DNA of 38,407 nt, from NCBI GenBank assembly GCA_023150895.1, contig JAKLJY010000080.1:1-38407 (forward strand), given 5' to 3'. The notes beneath the pieces are model-generated. The model saw only the letters and a list, made by a program, of their open reading frames with translations. It had not been told where the DNA came from and searched no databases. Below, one piece after another: positions 16,608 through 24,228 of the stretch (position 1 is its first letter; every line of letters begins with the position of its first letter). This DNA comes from Myxococcota bacterium (GTDB lineage: Bacteria > Myxococcota_A > Bradymonadia > UBA7976 > UBA1532). A program made the translations under genes and the position numbers.

Positions 16608-17258
16608 GTGCGACGCCTGCGCCCCGCCCTCGCCGTGCTCGCTGCGGTCGCCGTGGTGCTGGCGGCCGTCTGGGTCCGGGTGTTTACCGGCGCCCGCGAC
16701 GAGCTTGCGGCGGCGCAGGCCGCCGAGGCCGCGGGCGATCGGTCGGCGGCCCTGACGCATCATCAGTACGCGATGCGTTGGTATACACCCTTCGCGGCAG
16801 CCCCCGAGGCGAGCGCGGCCGCACTCGGACGCCTGGCCGACGAAGCCCGCGCGGCCGGCGACGCCGCGACGGAGCTCGCCGCCCTGCGCCACCTGCGAGG
16901 CGGGATCCGGTCGACGCGCAGCCTCTACTCGCCCTTCGGGGACCGCGCCGCCGAGGTCGACGCGCGCCTCGCCGAACTCATGGCCGACGCCGAGCTCGCC
17001 GCCGGTCTCGGAGACGGTCGCGATCGCGACGCGCTCGTGGCGGAACATGCGCGCCTGCTCGCCCTCGATCCGACCCCCGCCCCGGTCCTTGCCCTGGCCG
17101 CGACCCTCGGATTTCTGGGGTGGGTCGCCGCGGCGTTCGGCTTCCTCTTTCGGGGGCTCGACGCCGACCTTCGCCTCGTGCAACCCTCCGCGCGCCGCTG
17201 GATGGTGGCGTTCGTCTCGTCGTTCGGGGTGTGGATGCTGGGTCTATGGCTCGCGTAA
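16608..17258 (+). CDS. Membrane protein with periplasmic helical domain, ABC-operon accessory
   Basis: A GTG start at 16608, seven bases after the permease stop, gives 216 residues. There is one N-terminal membrane helix (about 5-24), an Ala-rich helical domain (30-145), and two C-terminal hydrophobic helices (about 150-178 and 197-216). The domain has TPR-like character (AAQAAEAAGDRSAALTHHQ and AAALGRLADEARAAGDAATE). The gene overlaps the outer-membrane protein gene by 13 bases. No family was recognised. Topology and context suggest a periplasmic adaptor linking the ABC transporter to the outer-membrane component, which is an inference. Confidence 0.72.
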   Translation: MRRLRPALAVLAAVAVVLAAVWVRVFTGARDELAAAQAAEAAGDRSAALTHHQYAMRWYTPFAAAPEASAAALGRLADEARAAGDAATELAALRHLRGGIRSTRSLYSPFGDRAAEVDARLAELMADAELAAGLGDGRDRDALVAEHARLLALDPTPAPVLALAATLGFLGWVAAAFGFLFRGLDADLRLVQPSARRWMVAFVSSFGVWMLGLWLA

Positions 17259-18658
17259 GTCCGAAATCCAAGGCTGCCGGGGTCCTCGCTCTGGTCCTCG
17301 GCGCCGCGTCGCCGGCGTCGGCAAACGTGTACGAGGCGTTCGGCGCGGGCGCACGGGCCATCTCGCTCGCCGGGAATGCGACCGCGACGACGGGAGACGC
17401 CGCTGCCGTCTGGCACAACCCCGCCGGGCTCTCGCTGGCACCCAACAGCGTGGCGCTCGGGCTCTCCGGGTCGTTCGACCGCACGAGCATCCTGCTCGCG
17501 CCGCGGCCGCGGGGGTACGATCCCCCCGGCTACGATCTCCGGTTGAACGAACGACGAGACAGCGGTGATCAGGGCCGAACGCTGGGCGTCACGCTGGGGG
17601 GGACGATCCGCCTCTTCTCCGACAACCTGCGCGCGGGGCTGCTCATCTACTTCCCGTCCGTCGGCTTTGCACACGCCGACGGCCACCTGCCCGACGAGCG
17701 GCAGCAGTATTTCGAGAATCGCCTGCGTTTCGAGCTCCTCGACGAGCGCCTGAAGTCCGAAGTGATCGCCCTCGGGCTCAGCTACCGCCTGGCCGAGTGG
17801 CTCTCGCTCGGCGTGGGGCTCAAGACGCTCCAGGTCGCGGAGAATACGACGCACGTCTACACGCCCAATGCCGTCGAGCCGAGCAAGTCCTACATGGTGA
17901 CGCAGCTCGAGCAGACGACGGAGACGGCGCTGGTCGCCGGTGCGCTCGTCCAGCCCTGGCCGTTCCTGCGGCTCGGCCTGTCGTTTCACGACGAGATCGC
18001 GTTTGCGGTCAAGGGGCGCAGCCGCATCCAAATCCGCGGGCAAGAAGACGAGGACGAGTTTCCGCTCACCCAGCCCATCCGACAGGTGCAGCACGCGAGC
18101 GTGCCGCGCATCGCGTTCGGCGCGGCGTATACGGGCGACGAACTCACCGCGTCGGTGGACGCCAGCTACGTCGCCTGGAGCCGGTACATCGGACCCGACG
18201 GGCGCAGGGCGCGCTTCGACGACAGCTACACCGTCGGCTCGGGGGTGGAGTACCAGCTCCGCCCGTCGACGTGGCTGCGCGGCGGCCTCGGCTGGCACCC
18301 CTCCCCGGTCCCGGACCAGACGGGCAGAACGAACTACGTGGACAACGACCGCATCATCGTCGGCCTCGGCGCGGGCAACGCCTTCGAACTCTGGGAGAAC
18401 GCCTTCCGTCTCGACCTCGGCGTCCAGGTCCAGACCCTCCTCGCGCGGCAGACGACCAAGCGCCTGCCGGGGCGCCCCGCGGCGTGTACGACGGACACGG
18501 CCTCGCTCTGCGACGAGGTCCCTGACAGCGCGGTCGATACACCGGTCCTCGACGCCGCCGAAACGCAGGGTCTGCAGACCGGGAACCCCGGCTTCCCCGG
18601 CTTCAGCTCCGGCGGCTACATGCTCACCGCCGGGGTGGACGTCCGGTGGTTCTTCTGA
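17246..18658 (+). CDS. FadL/OmpP1-like outer-membrane beta-barrel protein
   Basis: ATG at 17246 gives 470 residues with a signal peptide cleaved after ASA near residue 26. The mature start NVYEAFGAGARAISLAGNAT, followed by DAAAVWHNPAGLS, is typical of FadL/OmpP1 and related PorV-type barrels; the NPAG motif is a hallmark. Alternating hydrophobic strands run to a C-terminal aromatic (VRWFF), as expected for BAM-assembled outer-membrane proteins. FadL proteins move hydrophobic compounds across the outer membrane. Here the gene overlaps the accessory gene by 13 bases and the lipoprotein gene by one, so its product may act with the ABC transporter. Confidence 0.87.
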   Translation: MARVSPKSKAAGVLALVLGAASPASANVYEAFGAGARAISLAGNATATTGDAAAVWHNPAGLSLAPNSVALGLSGSFDRTSILLAPRPRGYDPPGYDLRLNERRDSGDQGRTLGVTLGGTIRLFSDNLRAGLLIYFPSVGFAHADGHLPDERQQYFENRLRFELLDERLKSEVIALGLSYRLAEWLSLGVGLKTLQVAENTTHVYTPNAVEPSKSYMVTQLEQTTETALVAGALVQPWPFLRLGLSFHDEIAFAVKGRSRIQIRGQEDEDEFPLTQPIRQVQHASVPRIAFGAAYTGDELTASVDASYVAWSRYIGPDGRRARFDDSYTVGSGVEYQLRPSTWLRGGLGWHPSPVPDQTGRTNYVDNDRIIVGLGAGNAFELWENAFRLDLGVQVQTLLARQTTKRLPGRPAACTTDTASLCDEVPDSAVDTPVLDAAETQGLQTGNPGFPGFSSGGYMLTAGVDVRWFF

Positions 18659-19590
18659 TGGTACGCCACGTGCGCCCTTCCGCCGCCGCTTTGGCCGCGC
18701 TCGGCCTGCTGGTCGCCTGCGAGGCCCAGCGGATCGGCGCGCTCATCCCCGATCGCGACGCCGCGCTGGCCGAGGACGCCGCCGGGCTCTCCCTCGATGG
18801 AGGGGGGGCGGACGGCGTTCTCCACCCGGACGGGACGTGGCTCCTGTTCATGCAGGACCGCTACTGTCTCTACGCCGCCGGCAGCGTCTCCGACTTTCTC
18901 GTGTGGTCGTGGTACCGCGTCTCGATGTCGGCGGCCGGCCCCGGCGCGCAGTCCTCGCAGACATATTTCCAGCAGAAAGTCAAGCTCTGCGCCCAGGACC
19001 AGAGCCCGGTCACGGCCGGTCTGATCACCTACGTGCCCGCCTCCGTCACCGGGGCGCTGCCCGAGCGCACGCTCGACGGTTACCTGCTCGGCAACCGCAA
19101 GGGCGGACAGTACCTCAGCGAGGAGCTCGCGGAGAACTGGGGCCTCTCGGACGCCGTCGGGCCGGACGATCCCCTCCCCGAGACCGCGGACGATCCGCGG
19201 GTCATCGATCAGGACGGCGACGATCTCCCCGGGGTGACGCTGATCATCGGCAACAACTTCTGCACGGTGCAGATCGCCCAGCGGACGCGCTACCGCCCGA
19301 CCGGCACCGTCGTCGCAGAACATCGCATCGAGGGCACCCTCTGGTCGGACGTCGCGAAGTCGGTGCTCGACGCGTCGCTGCCGTTGTGTGGCACCGAGAA
19401 CGCGCTCGAGACGCGACCCGACGGCAACCGGATGGTGCTCGTGCGGGTGGATGGCCGAAACGGCGGATCAGACCTCGACGCCGACGGAGACGGCGAGGTG
19501 GACTGCGCGGAGATCACCGCGGCGCGGGAGCGGCTCCTCGGGGCGGACATCGTGGTCAAGGACGAGCCGAACGCGGCGCGGTGCCGGTGA
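18658..19590 (+). CDS. Lipoprotein with an EF-hand-like calcium loop
   Basis: The 310-residue protein has a lipoprotein signal peptide ending in LLVAC with the lipidated Cys at residue 21, so it is anchored to a membrane. A canonical EF-hand loop, DADGDGEVDCAE, spans residues 274-285 with acidic residues at positions 1, 3, 5, 9 and 12 and Gly at 6. An earlier DQDGDDLPG stretch is similar but shorter. Five Cys besides the lipidated one could form disulfides. ATG 18658 shares one base with the stop of the FadL-like gene. No family was recognised. It may bind calcium and interact with the FadL-like barrel. Confidence 0.78.
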   Translation: MVRHVRPSAAALAALGLLVACEAQRIGALIPDRDAALAEDAAGLSLDGGGADGVLHPDGTWLLFMQDRYCLYAAGSVSDFLVWSWYRVSMSAAGPGAQSSQTYFQQKVKLCAQDQSPVTAGLITYVPASVTGALPERTLDGYLLGNRKGGQYLSEELAENWGLSDAVGPDDPLPETADDPRVIDQDGDDLPGVTLIIGNNFCTVQIAQRTRYRPTGTVVAEHRIEGTLWSDVAKSVLDASLPLCGTENALETRPDGNRMVLVRVDGRNGGSDLDADGDGEVDCAEITAARERLLGADIVVKDEPNAARCR

Positions 19591-19600
19591 GCGCACCGTC

Positions 19601-20869
19601 ATGACGCGCTTCCCGGTCCGCCCGGCCGCACTCTGGGACCAAAGCTTCACCACGGCCCTGCTCGTCTCGCTCGGGGTGTTCTGGCTGGCCTTCCCGTTCT
19701 GGAGCCGCGCCGTCGAGCTGCCCGCCGGGCCGGGCGGCGCCGTGCGGCTGACGATCAGCGCCGTCATGGCCTTCGGCGCGGCCTGGCTCTTCACCCGCCA
19801 GCAGCGCCGTCCGGGCGAAGCCATCACGTTGAGCGACGACGGCATCCGGCTGCCCCCGGCGCTGACCGGGGGCGCCGCCGTCGAGCCCCGTTGGGAGACC
19901 ATCCGCGGGGTGGGCGTGCAGGGCGCCAACCGCGATCTGCGCATCGTCCTGAGCACCCGCGCAGGGCGGCATGTCATCCCGCTGGCCCGCCTCGAGGCGC
20001 CGGACGATTTTCTGGCGCTCCTCAACGTCCTGCTGGCCCTCGCCGAGCGCGTCCCGGCCCCCGAGCGCATGCGGGTGCTCGCGGCCGTCGAGCAGGCGCT
20101 GGAAGCCCCGCCCGAGCCCCGTCCGATCGTGACGGTCGCGCTGCTGGGCGCGTGCCTGGGCGTCGGGGCCTACGCACAGTGGGGTGTCAGCGCCAGCCAT
20201 CCCGCCGTGCCGATCGCCTATGAATCGCTGATCTTCGGCGGCAATCAGCCCGCGCTCGTCCGCGACGGTCAGTGGTTTCGGCTCGTCACGGCCAACTACC
20301 TGCATGGCGGTGCGGCGCATCTGGTCATGAATCTGCTGAGCCTGTTTTCCGTGGGCCGAGCGCTCGAGCGCATGCTCGGCCGCCGGGCGCTGCTCTCGCT
20401 GTTTCTCTTTGCGGGGCTGACGGGCGCCCTGGCGTCGACGGCGCTGGCCGGCCCGACCTCGCCGCGGTTCAGCGTGGGCGCCTCGACGAGCCTCTTCGGC
20501 CTGGTCGGTGCGCTCGCCGTCACGCAGCTTCGGTTTCGGGCGGTGACCCCGGCGCACCTTCTGCCGAGCGGCGACTTCTGGCGCAACACCCTGTTCATGA
20601 ACGCGCTTCTGGTCTTCGCCGCCCCCAACATCGACCACATGGGGCACCTCGGCGGCGCGCTCGGAGGGGCGGCGTTGACGTGGGTGCTCGGCGTGCGCCC
20701 GTTTCGCGCCGACGAGCGACCTTCCGGTCGGCTCTGGCTGGCGACGGGCGCCCTGGCGGCCGTGCATGCCGCCGGCTTTGCCGTGGCGCTCGCCCGCGGA
20801 CCCGAAGCTCGGCGGGTGGACGCCGAGCACTGGCTGGCGCTGCTCGAGGCGGCCCGTCCTCCGCGTTGA
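19601..20869 (+). CDS. Rhomboid intramembrane serine protease with N-terminal membrane and PH-like region
   Basis: ATG at 19601 gives 422 residues. Two membrane helices (about 15-60) are followed by a soluble beta-rich domain (about 65-140) containing ITLSDDGIRLP and WETIRGVGVQ, reminiscent of bacterial PH-like domains. The rhomboid core follows from about 180. It shows the loop motif NYLHGGAAHLVMNLL, the catalytic Ser295 in VGASTSLFG, and the catalytic His349 in HMGHLGGALGG. The key residues are intact, so it should be active. It is the last gene of the ABC operon, ten bases after the lipoprotein. Rhomboids cut membrane-anchored proteins. A substrate in this operon or the pilus system is possible but unknown. 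Confidence 0.9.
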   Translation: MTRFPVRPAALWDQSFTTALLVSLGVFWLAFPFWSRAVELPAGPGGAVRLTISAVMAFGAAWLFTRQQRRPGEAITLSDDGIRLPPALTGGAAVEPRWETIRGVGVQGANRDLRIVLSTRAGRHVIPLARLEAPDDFLALLNVLLALAERVPAPERMRVLAAVEQALEAPPEPRPIVTVALLGACLGVGAYAQWGVSASHPAVPIAYESLIFGGNQPALVRDGQWFRLVTANYLHGGAAHLVMNLLSLFSVGRALERMLGRRALLSLFLFAGLTGALASTALAGPTSPRFSVGASTSLFGLVGALAVTQLRFRAVTPAHLLPSGDFWRNTLFMNALLVFAAPNIDHMGHLGGALGGAALTWVLGVRPFRADERPSGRLWLATGALAAVHAAGFAVALARGPEARRVDAEHWLALLEAARPPR

Positions 20870-20884
20870 GGCGGGTGCGGCGCC

Positions 20885-20898
20885 GCCCGTCGACGGGC
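20885..20898. terminator. Palindrome in the convergent gap, possibly a two-way terminator without T-run
   Basis: GCCCGTCGACGGGC is a perfect 14-base palindrome in the 30-base gap between the rhomboid gene and the oppositely oriented yqeY. Outer GCGCC / GGCGC arms could extend the hairpin. There is no T-run on either side, so termination is uncertain. Confidence 0.35.
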
Positions 20899-20899
20899 C

Positions 20900-21364
20900 T
20901 CAGGGCGCGAGGGCCTGCTCGACGAGCTTCTTGACGAGGCCGGCGTCGACGTCGTCCTTGTGGGCCTTCATCACGGCGCCCATGACGGCGCCGACCTTGG
21001 CCTTCTCCTTGCCGCCGAGGCCGACGATGGCCTCGTCGATCCATCCGCGGGTCGTCGCCTCGTCCGCCTTGCGCGGCAGCCACTGCTGGCACGCCTCGAT
21101 CTCCCAGCGCAGCGACGCGATCTGCTCCCGGGCCGCGGGGGAGTTCGACTTTTCGAACTCCGAGACGCCCTTCTCGAGGCTCTTCACGTAGGCGCCGATG
21201 ACCTCGATCCAGAGGGCGTCGTTGATCTCGCCGCTGAACCCCTTGGCGGTGCGGCGCTCCATCATCTTGGTCTTCAACATGCGGACCAGGTTCAGCAGCG
21301 GCTGGTCCTTGGCGAGGATGGCGGCCTTCAGGCGGGCATCGAGCTCTTGGCCGAGATCGGGCAT
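20900..21364 (-). CDS. yqeY: GatB/YqeY family protein
   Basis: This small cytoplasmic protein (154 residues) is related to the tail domain of GatB, the tRNA-dependent amidotransferase subunit. LNLVRMLKTKMMERRTAKG, EIEACQQWLPRKADE and the C-terminal GAVMGAVMKAHKDDVDAGLVKKLV are typical of YqeY. The exact cellular role of YqeY is not established. It lies 45 bases downstream of the sigma factor gene on the same strand. In many bacteria yqeY neighbours rpsU, dnaG and rpoD, so pairing with a sigma gene is not surprising. Confidence 0.92.
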   Translation of the reverse strand: MPDLGQELDARLKAAILAKDQPLLNLVRMLKTKMMERRTAKGFSGEINDALWIEVIGAYVKSLEKGVSEFEKSNSPAAREQIASLRWEIEACQQWLPRKADEATTRGWIDEAIVGLGGKEKAKVGAVMGAVMKAHKDDVDAGLVKKLVEQALAP

Positions 21365-21409
21365 CGGAGGTGTCCTGTTCGAATGGTCGGGCGAAGGGGC
21401 GAAGGGGAC

Positions 21410-22399
21410 TCAGTCCCGGGCGAAGTCGAGCTGCAGCTCGGGGCCGAGTTCCTGGGTGAGAAACAGCTTGAGGCGATCTTTCAGGCGGGCCTCGATCTGG
21501 CGAATCCGCTCCCGCGAGACGCCGTACCGCTCACCGAGCTCCGCGAGGGCGGCCGGATCTTCGGCCACGAGGCGCTCTCGCCAGATCGCCCGCTCGCGCT
21601 CGTCCTCGAGCGTCTCGTAGAAGGCCTGCATCTTGGCCTCGACGGTGTCCATCAGCTCGGCGCGGCCGACCTGATCTTCGATGTCGCGGTCGCCCGAGGG
21701 CAGCATCTCGTCGAGGCTGCGGCCCTCGTCGCCGCCACCGCGGGGCCCCGTGAGCGAGAGCGCCGGCTGCCGGAAAAGGTCGGCGGCCACGACGTCGGAC
21801 TCGTCGACGTCGAGCGCATCCGCCAGGAGCCGGGGCGAGGCCTCGCCGTGCTGGTGCATCAGGCGCTGACGCTCTTTCTCGAGGCGAAAGAAGAGCTTGC
21901 GGCCGGCGCGGGTATTGGCGAAGGACACCAGCCGGAAGTTCTTGAGAATGAACTGGAGGATGAGCGCGCGGATCCAGTACCGGGCGAAGCTCGAGAAGCG
22001 GACACCCCGATAGGGATCGAAGCGTTTGACCGCCTCGGCGAGGCCGATGTTGCCCTCCTGGACGAGGTCCATGACCTGCGCCCAGGCCCGGCGGTACTCG
22101 AGCGCGAGCTTGACCACGAGTCGCAGGTTGCCGGTCACGAGCTTGCGGCCGGCCTCGACGTCGCCGTCGACATAGAAGGCCTCGGCGAGCGTCTGCTCCT
22201 GCTCGCGGCTCAGCAGCGGATAGCGCCGGATCTCGGCCAGGTACCGGGTGAACGCGTCGGCGCGAATCAGCTCGTCGCTCGAGGGCCCACGGGAGAGGGC
22301 GGTGGGGCGAGGGGCGTCGGTCTCTTCGTCCGGCGCCTCGACCAGCGCGGGTTCGAGGGCGTCTTCGTTCACGTCGGCTCCAGATGTGCGGGCAATCAT
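21410..22399 (-). CDS. RpoH-like (sigma32-type) RNA polymerase sigma factor
   Basis: ATG at 22399 has a strong GGAGGGG ribosome binding site seven bases upstream and gives 329 residues; a longer frame begins at 22444 but lacks such a site. Region 2 (about 85-160) contains DLVQEGNIGLAEAVKRFDPYRG, and region 4 contains YGVSRERIRQIEARL. The segment GRKLFFRLEKER (about 166-177) resembles the RpoH box (QRKLFFNLR), which separates heat-shock-type sigma factors from RpoD. The N-terminal 40 residues are acidic and variable. It is divergent from bolA, so a stress or growth-phase regulon is likely. Myxobacteria have several RpoH-like sigma factors, so no specific symbol is given. Confidence 0.9.
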   Translation of the reverse strand: MIARTSGADVNEDALEPALVEAPDEETDAPRPTALSRGPSSDELIRADAFTRYLAEIRRYPLLSREQEQTLAEAFYVDGDVEAGRKLVTGNLRLVVKLALEYRRAWAQVMDLVQEGNIGLAEAVKRFDPYRGVRFSSFARYWIRALILQFILKNFRLVSFANTRAGRKLFFRLEKERQRLMHQHGEASPRLLADALDVDESDVVAADLFRQPALSLTGPRGGGDEGRSLDEMLPSGDRDIEDQVGRAELMDTVEAKMQAFYETLEDERERAIWRERLVAEDPAALAELGERYGVSRERIRQIEARLKDRLKLFLTQELGPELQLDFARD

Positions 22400-22551
22400 A
22401 GGCACCCCTCCGCGGAGGTCAACCAGACAGGGTCCAGGATCCATTTCCGGCCCACCGTGTTACGACTCGCCCGAGCAACCGGTCGATTCGCGGCGACGAC
22501 GGCGCGGAGACCGGCGAAACTTTTTCCATCGCCCTCGCATCCCGGTACGAC

Positions 22552-22809
22552 ATGAACGCGACCCAGACCATCCAGACCGAAATCGAACGCCGCCTCCGCG
22601 CGGCGATGCCCGATGCACGCATCGAATTGCGCGACCTCACCGGCACTGCCGACCACTGGCAGGCGGTCGTCGTCTCCAGCGCATTCGAGGGCAAGACGCC
22701 CGTCGCCCGTCAGCGCGCCGTCTTCGACGCGCTCGGCGAGATGATGCACGGCCCCATCCACGCGCTGACGCTCAAGACTCTGACCCCCGCCCAGGCCGGA
22801 CAGGCCTGA
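22552..22809 (+). CDS. BolA-family protein
   Basis: The 85-residue protein has the BolA/IbaG pattern: IQTEIERRLRAAMPDARIEL, DHWQAVVVSSAFEGKTPVARQR with the conserved HW pair, and HALTLKTLTPAQ at the end. BolA proteins bind [2Fe-2S] clusters together with monothiol glutaredoxins. The next gene, 31 bases downstream, encodes exactly such a glutaredoxin, which supports the call. The sequence is closer to IbaG-type short BolAs than to E. coli BolA. Confidence 0.92.
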   Translation: MNATQTIQTEIERRLRAAMPDARIELRDLTGTADHWQAVVVSSAFEGKTPVARQRAVFDALGEMMHGPIHALTLKTLTPAQAGQA

Positions 22810-22840
22810 GCCCCCTCATCGAACGAAGGCCGAAACTCCG

Positions 22841-23155
22841 ATGGACGAGACCCTCCACAAGCGCATCGACGACCTGATCAAGGGCAACGACGTCATCCTC
22901 TTCATGAAGGGCAGCCCGCAGATGCCGCAGTGCGGCTTCTCGGCGCGGGTCGTCGACGTGCTCGACGACGTCGGCGTGCAATACGCCACCTTCAACATCC
23001 TCTCGGACGCCGAGATGCGACAGGGCGTCAAGGACTACGCCAACTGGCCGACGTTCCCGCAGCTCTACGTGAAGGGCGAGTTCATCGGCGGGTGCGACAT
23101 CGTGACCGAGATGTACGCGAACGGCGAGCTGCAGGCGCTCTTCAAGCAGGGGTGA
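22841..23155 (+). CDS. grxD: Monothiol glutaredoxin (CGFS type, Grx4/GrxD-like)
   Basis: The 104-residue protein carries the active-site motif CGFS within MPQCGFSARVVDVL. It also has the glutathione-binding WPTFPQLYVKGEFIGGCDI segment typical of Grx4. Monothiol glutaredoxins transfer and store [2Fe-2S] clusters with a BolA partner, encoded just upstream. Length and motifs are complete. Confidence 0.95.
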   Translation: MDETLHKRIDDLIKGNDVILFMKGSPQMPQCGFSARVVDVLDDVGVQYATFNILSDAEMRQGVKDYANWPTFPQLYVKGEFIGGCDIVTEMYANGELQALFKQG

Positions 23156-23185
23156 GGCGCGCGCAAACCCGCACGGCGCCCGGGC

Positions 23186-24124
23186 TCAAACGCCGAGCGA
23201 GAGCGTCGCGAGGGCGACGTCGAACGCACGCCGGGCATTGAGGCGCGTCAGCGGAGCGCGATCCGCCCCGGGGCAAGCGCCGTCGAGCGCCACGAGCAGC
23301 GGGCCCACCTGCCGGACCGCGTGCCGCGTCTCGACGCTGAGCCCGCGCCAGGTCCCCACGCGGCGTGTCGCCGGTCCCCCGGGGCCTGCGTCGTCGACAC
23401 TTGCCCCGAGGACGAGCCCGTCACGTCTGAGGTCCGTCTCGACCCGGGCCAGCAAGGTCGCGGGCGGCTCTCCGGCGTGAATCCGACGGTCGACGACGAA
23501 GATCCGGAGGTAACCGGCGAGATGGCCCTCGTTGCTCGTGCGCAGGAGGTGGGCGCGATGGAACCCGTGGGTGGCAGGTTCCGGGACGATTTGCCAGGCC
23601 GCCGGCCGAAGACATCGCAGGGGTCCGACCGCCACCTGCCCGAAACGTTCGGCGGGCGGTTCGAACCCGGAGAGGCTGCGAAGCGTGGCCGCCGCCCGGT
23701 CGACATACCGGCGGGCGAGCCCGCGCGCTTCCAGCACGTGAACGGCCGGCCCGCTGCAGACCACGCGCCAGCTCGACTCGGGGGCGCCGAGGTCGAACGC
23801 CCCGACGGACAGGCCGGTCCAGGCCGACCGGACGGCGCGCTCGCAGACGGCCGTGCCGAGGCGGTCCCGCAGGAAGGTCAGCGCGTCGACCTCCAGCCCG
23901 AACCGCGCGACGCTCACCGTCAGGGCGTCCCCGGGTGCGGCCGTCAGCCCGAAGAGCCAGGCCGTTTCGAAGAGCGCCGGCGGCTGCCAGTCCGTCGTGT
24001 GGGTCCGCCACCCGCGCGGCCACTCGAACGCGCAGCTCGAGAGCGGCTCGTGTGCCGGCGCGGCCCGCAGTTCGACGACGTCACGGCCCCGCCGCGGGAC
24101 CTGAACGACCTCACTATGCGCCAT
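23186..24124 (-). CDS. Hypothetical protein, 312 residues
   Basis: ATG at 24124 follows an AAAGGG ribosome binding site and gives 312 residues; longer frames upstream would run across the divergent TPR gene. No signal peptide or membrane segment is seen. The protein is rich in Arg, Ala and Trp, with beta-strand-like stretches such as GYLRIFVVDRRIHAG and SSWRVVCSGPAVHVLEARG. I recognised no family. It is divergent from the large TPR protein across a 104-base spacer, which contains a TATCAT element at about 24152 that might be a -10 box, without a clear -35. Confidence 0.65.
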   Translation of the reverse strand: MAHSEVVQVPRRGRDVVELRAAPAHEPLSSCAFEWPRGWRTHTTDWQPPALFETAWLFGLTAAPGDALTVSVARFGLEVDALTFLRDRLGTAVCERAVRSAWTGLSVGAFDLGAPESSWRVVCSGPAVHVLEARGLARRYVDRAAATLRSLSGFEPPAERFGQVAVGPLRCLRPAAWQIVPEPATHGFHRAHLLRTSNEGHLAGYLRIFVVDRRIHAGEPPATLLARVETDLRRDGLVLGASVDDAGPGGPATRRVGTWRGLSVETRHAVRQVGPLLVALDGACPGADRAPLTRLNARRAFDVALATLSLGV

Positions 24125-24228
24125 CGGGTGTCCCTTTCGGTCGAGTGCCGGTATCATGCGGCCCCATCGACGCGCTGGGAAGATCGGGTGCACACACATT
24201 GTCGTCCCCTCGCCGGCGGGCCTCGCTG

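Noticed and set aside
20960-22555. Plus-strand frame of 531 codons over yqeY and the sigma factor
   Set aside because: Both minus-strand genes have clear family motifs; this is their shadow.
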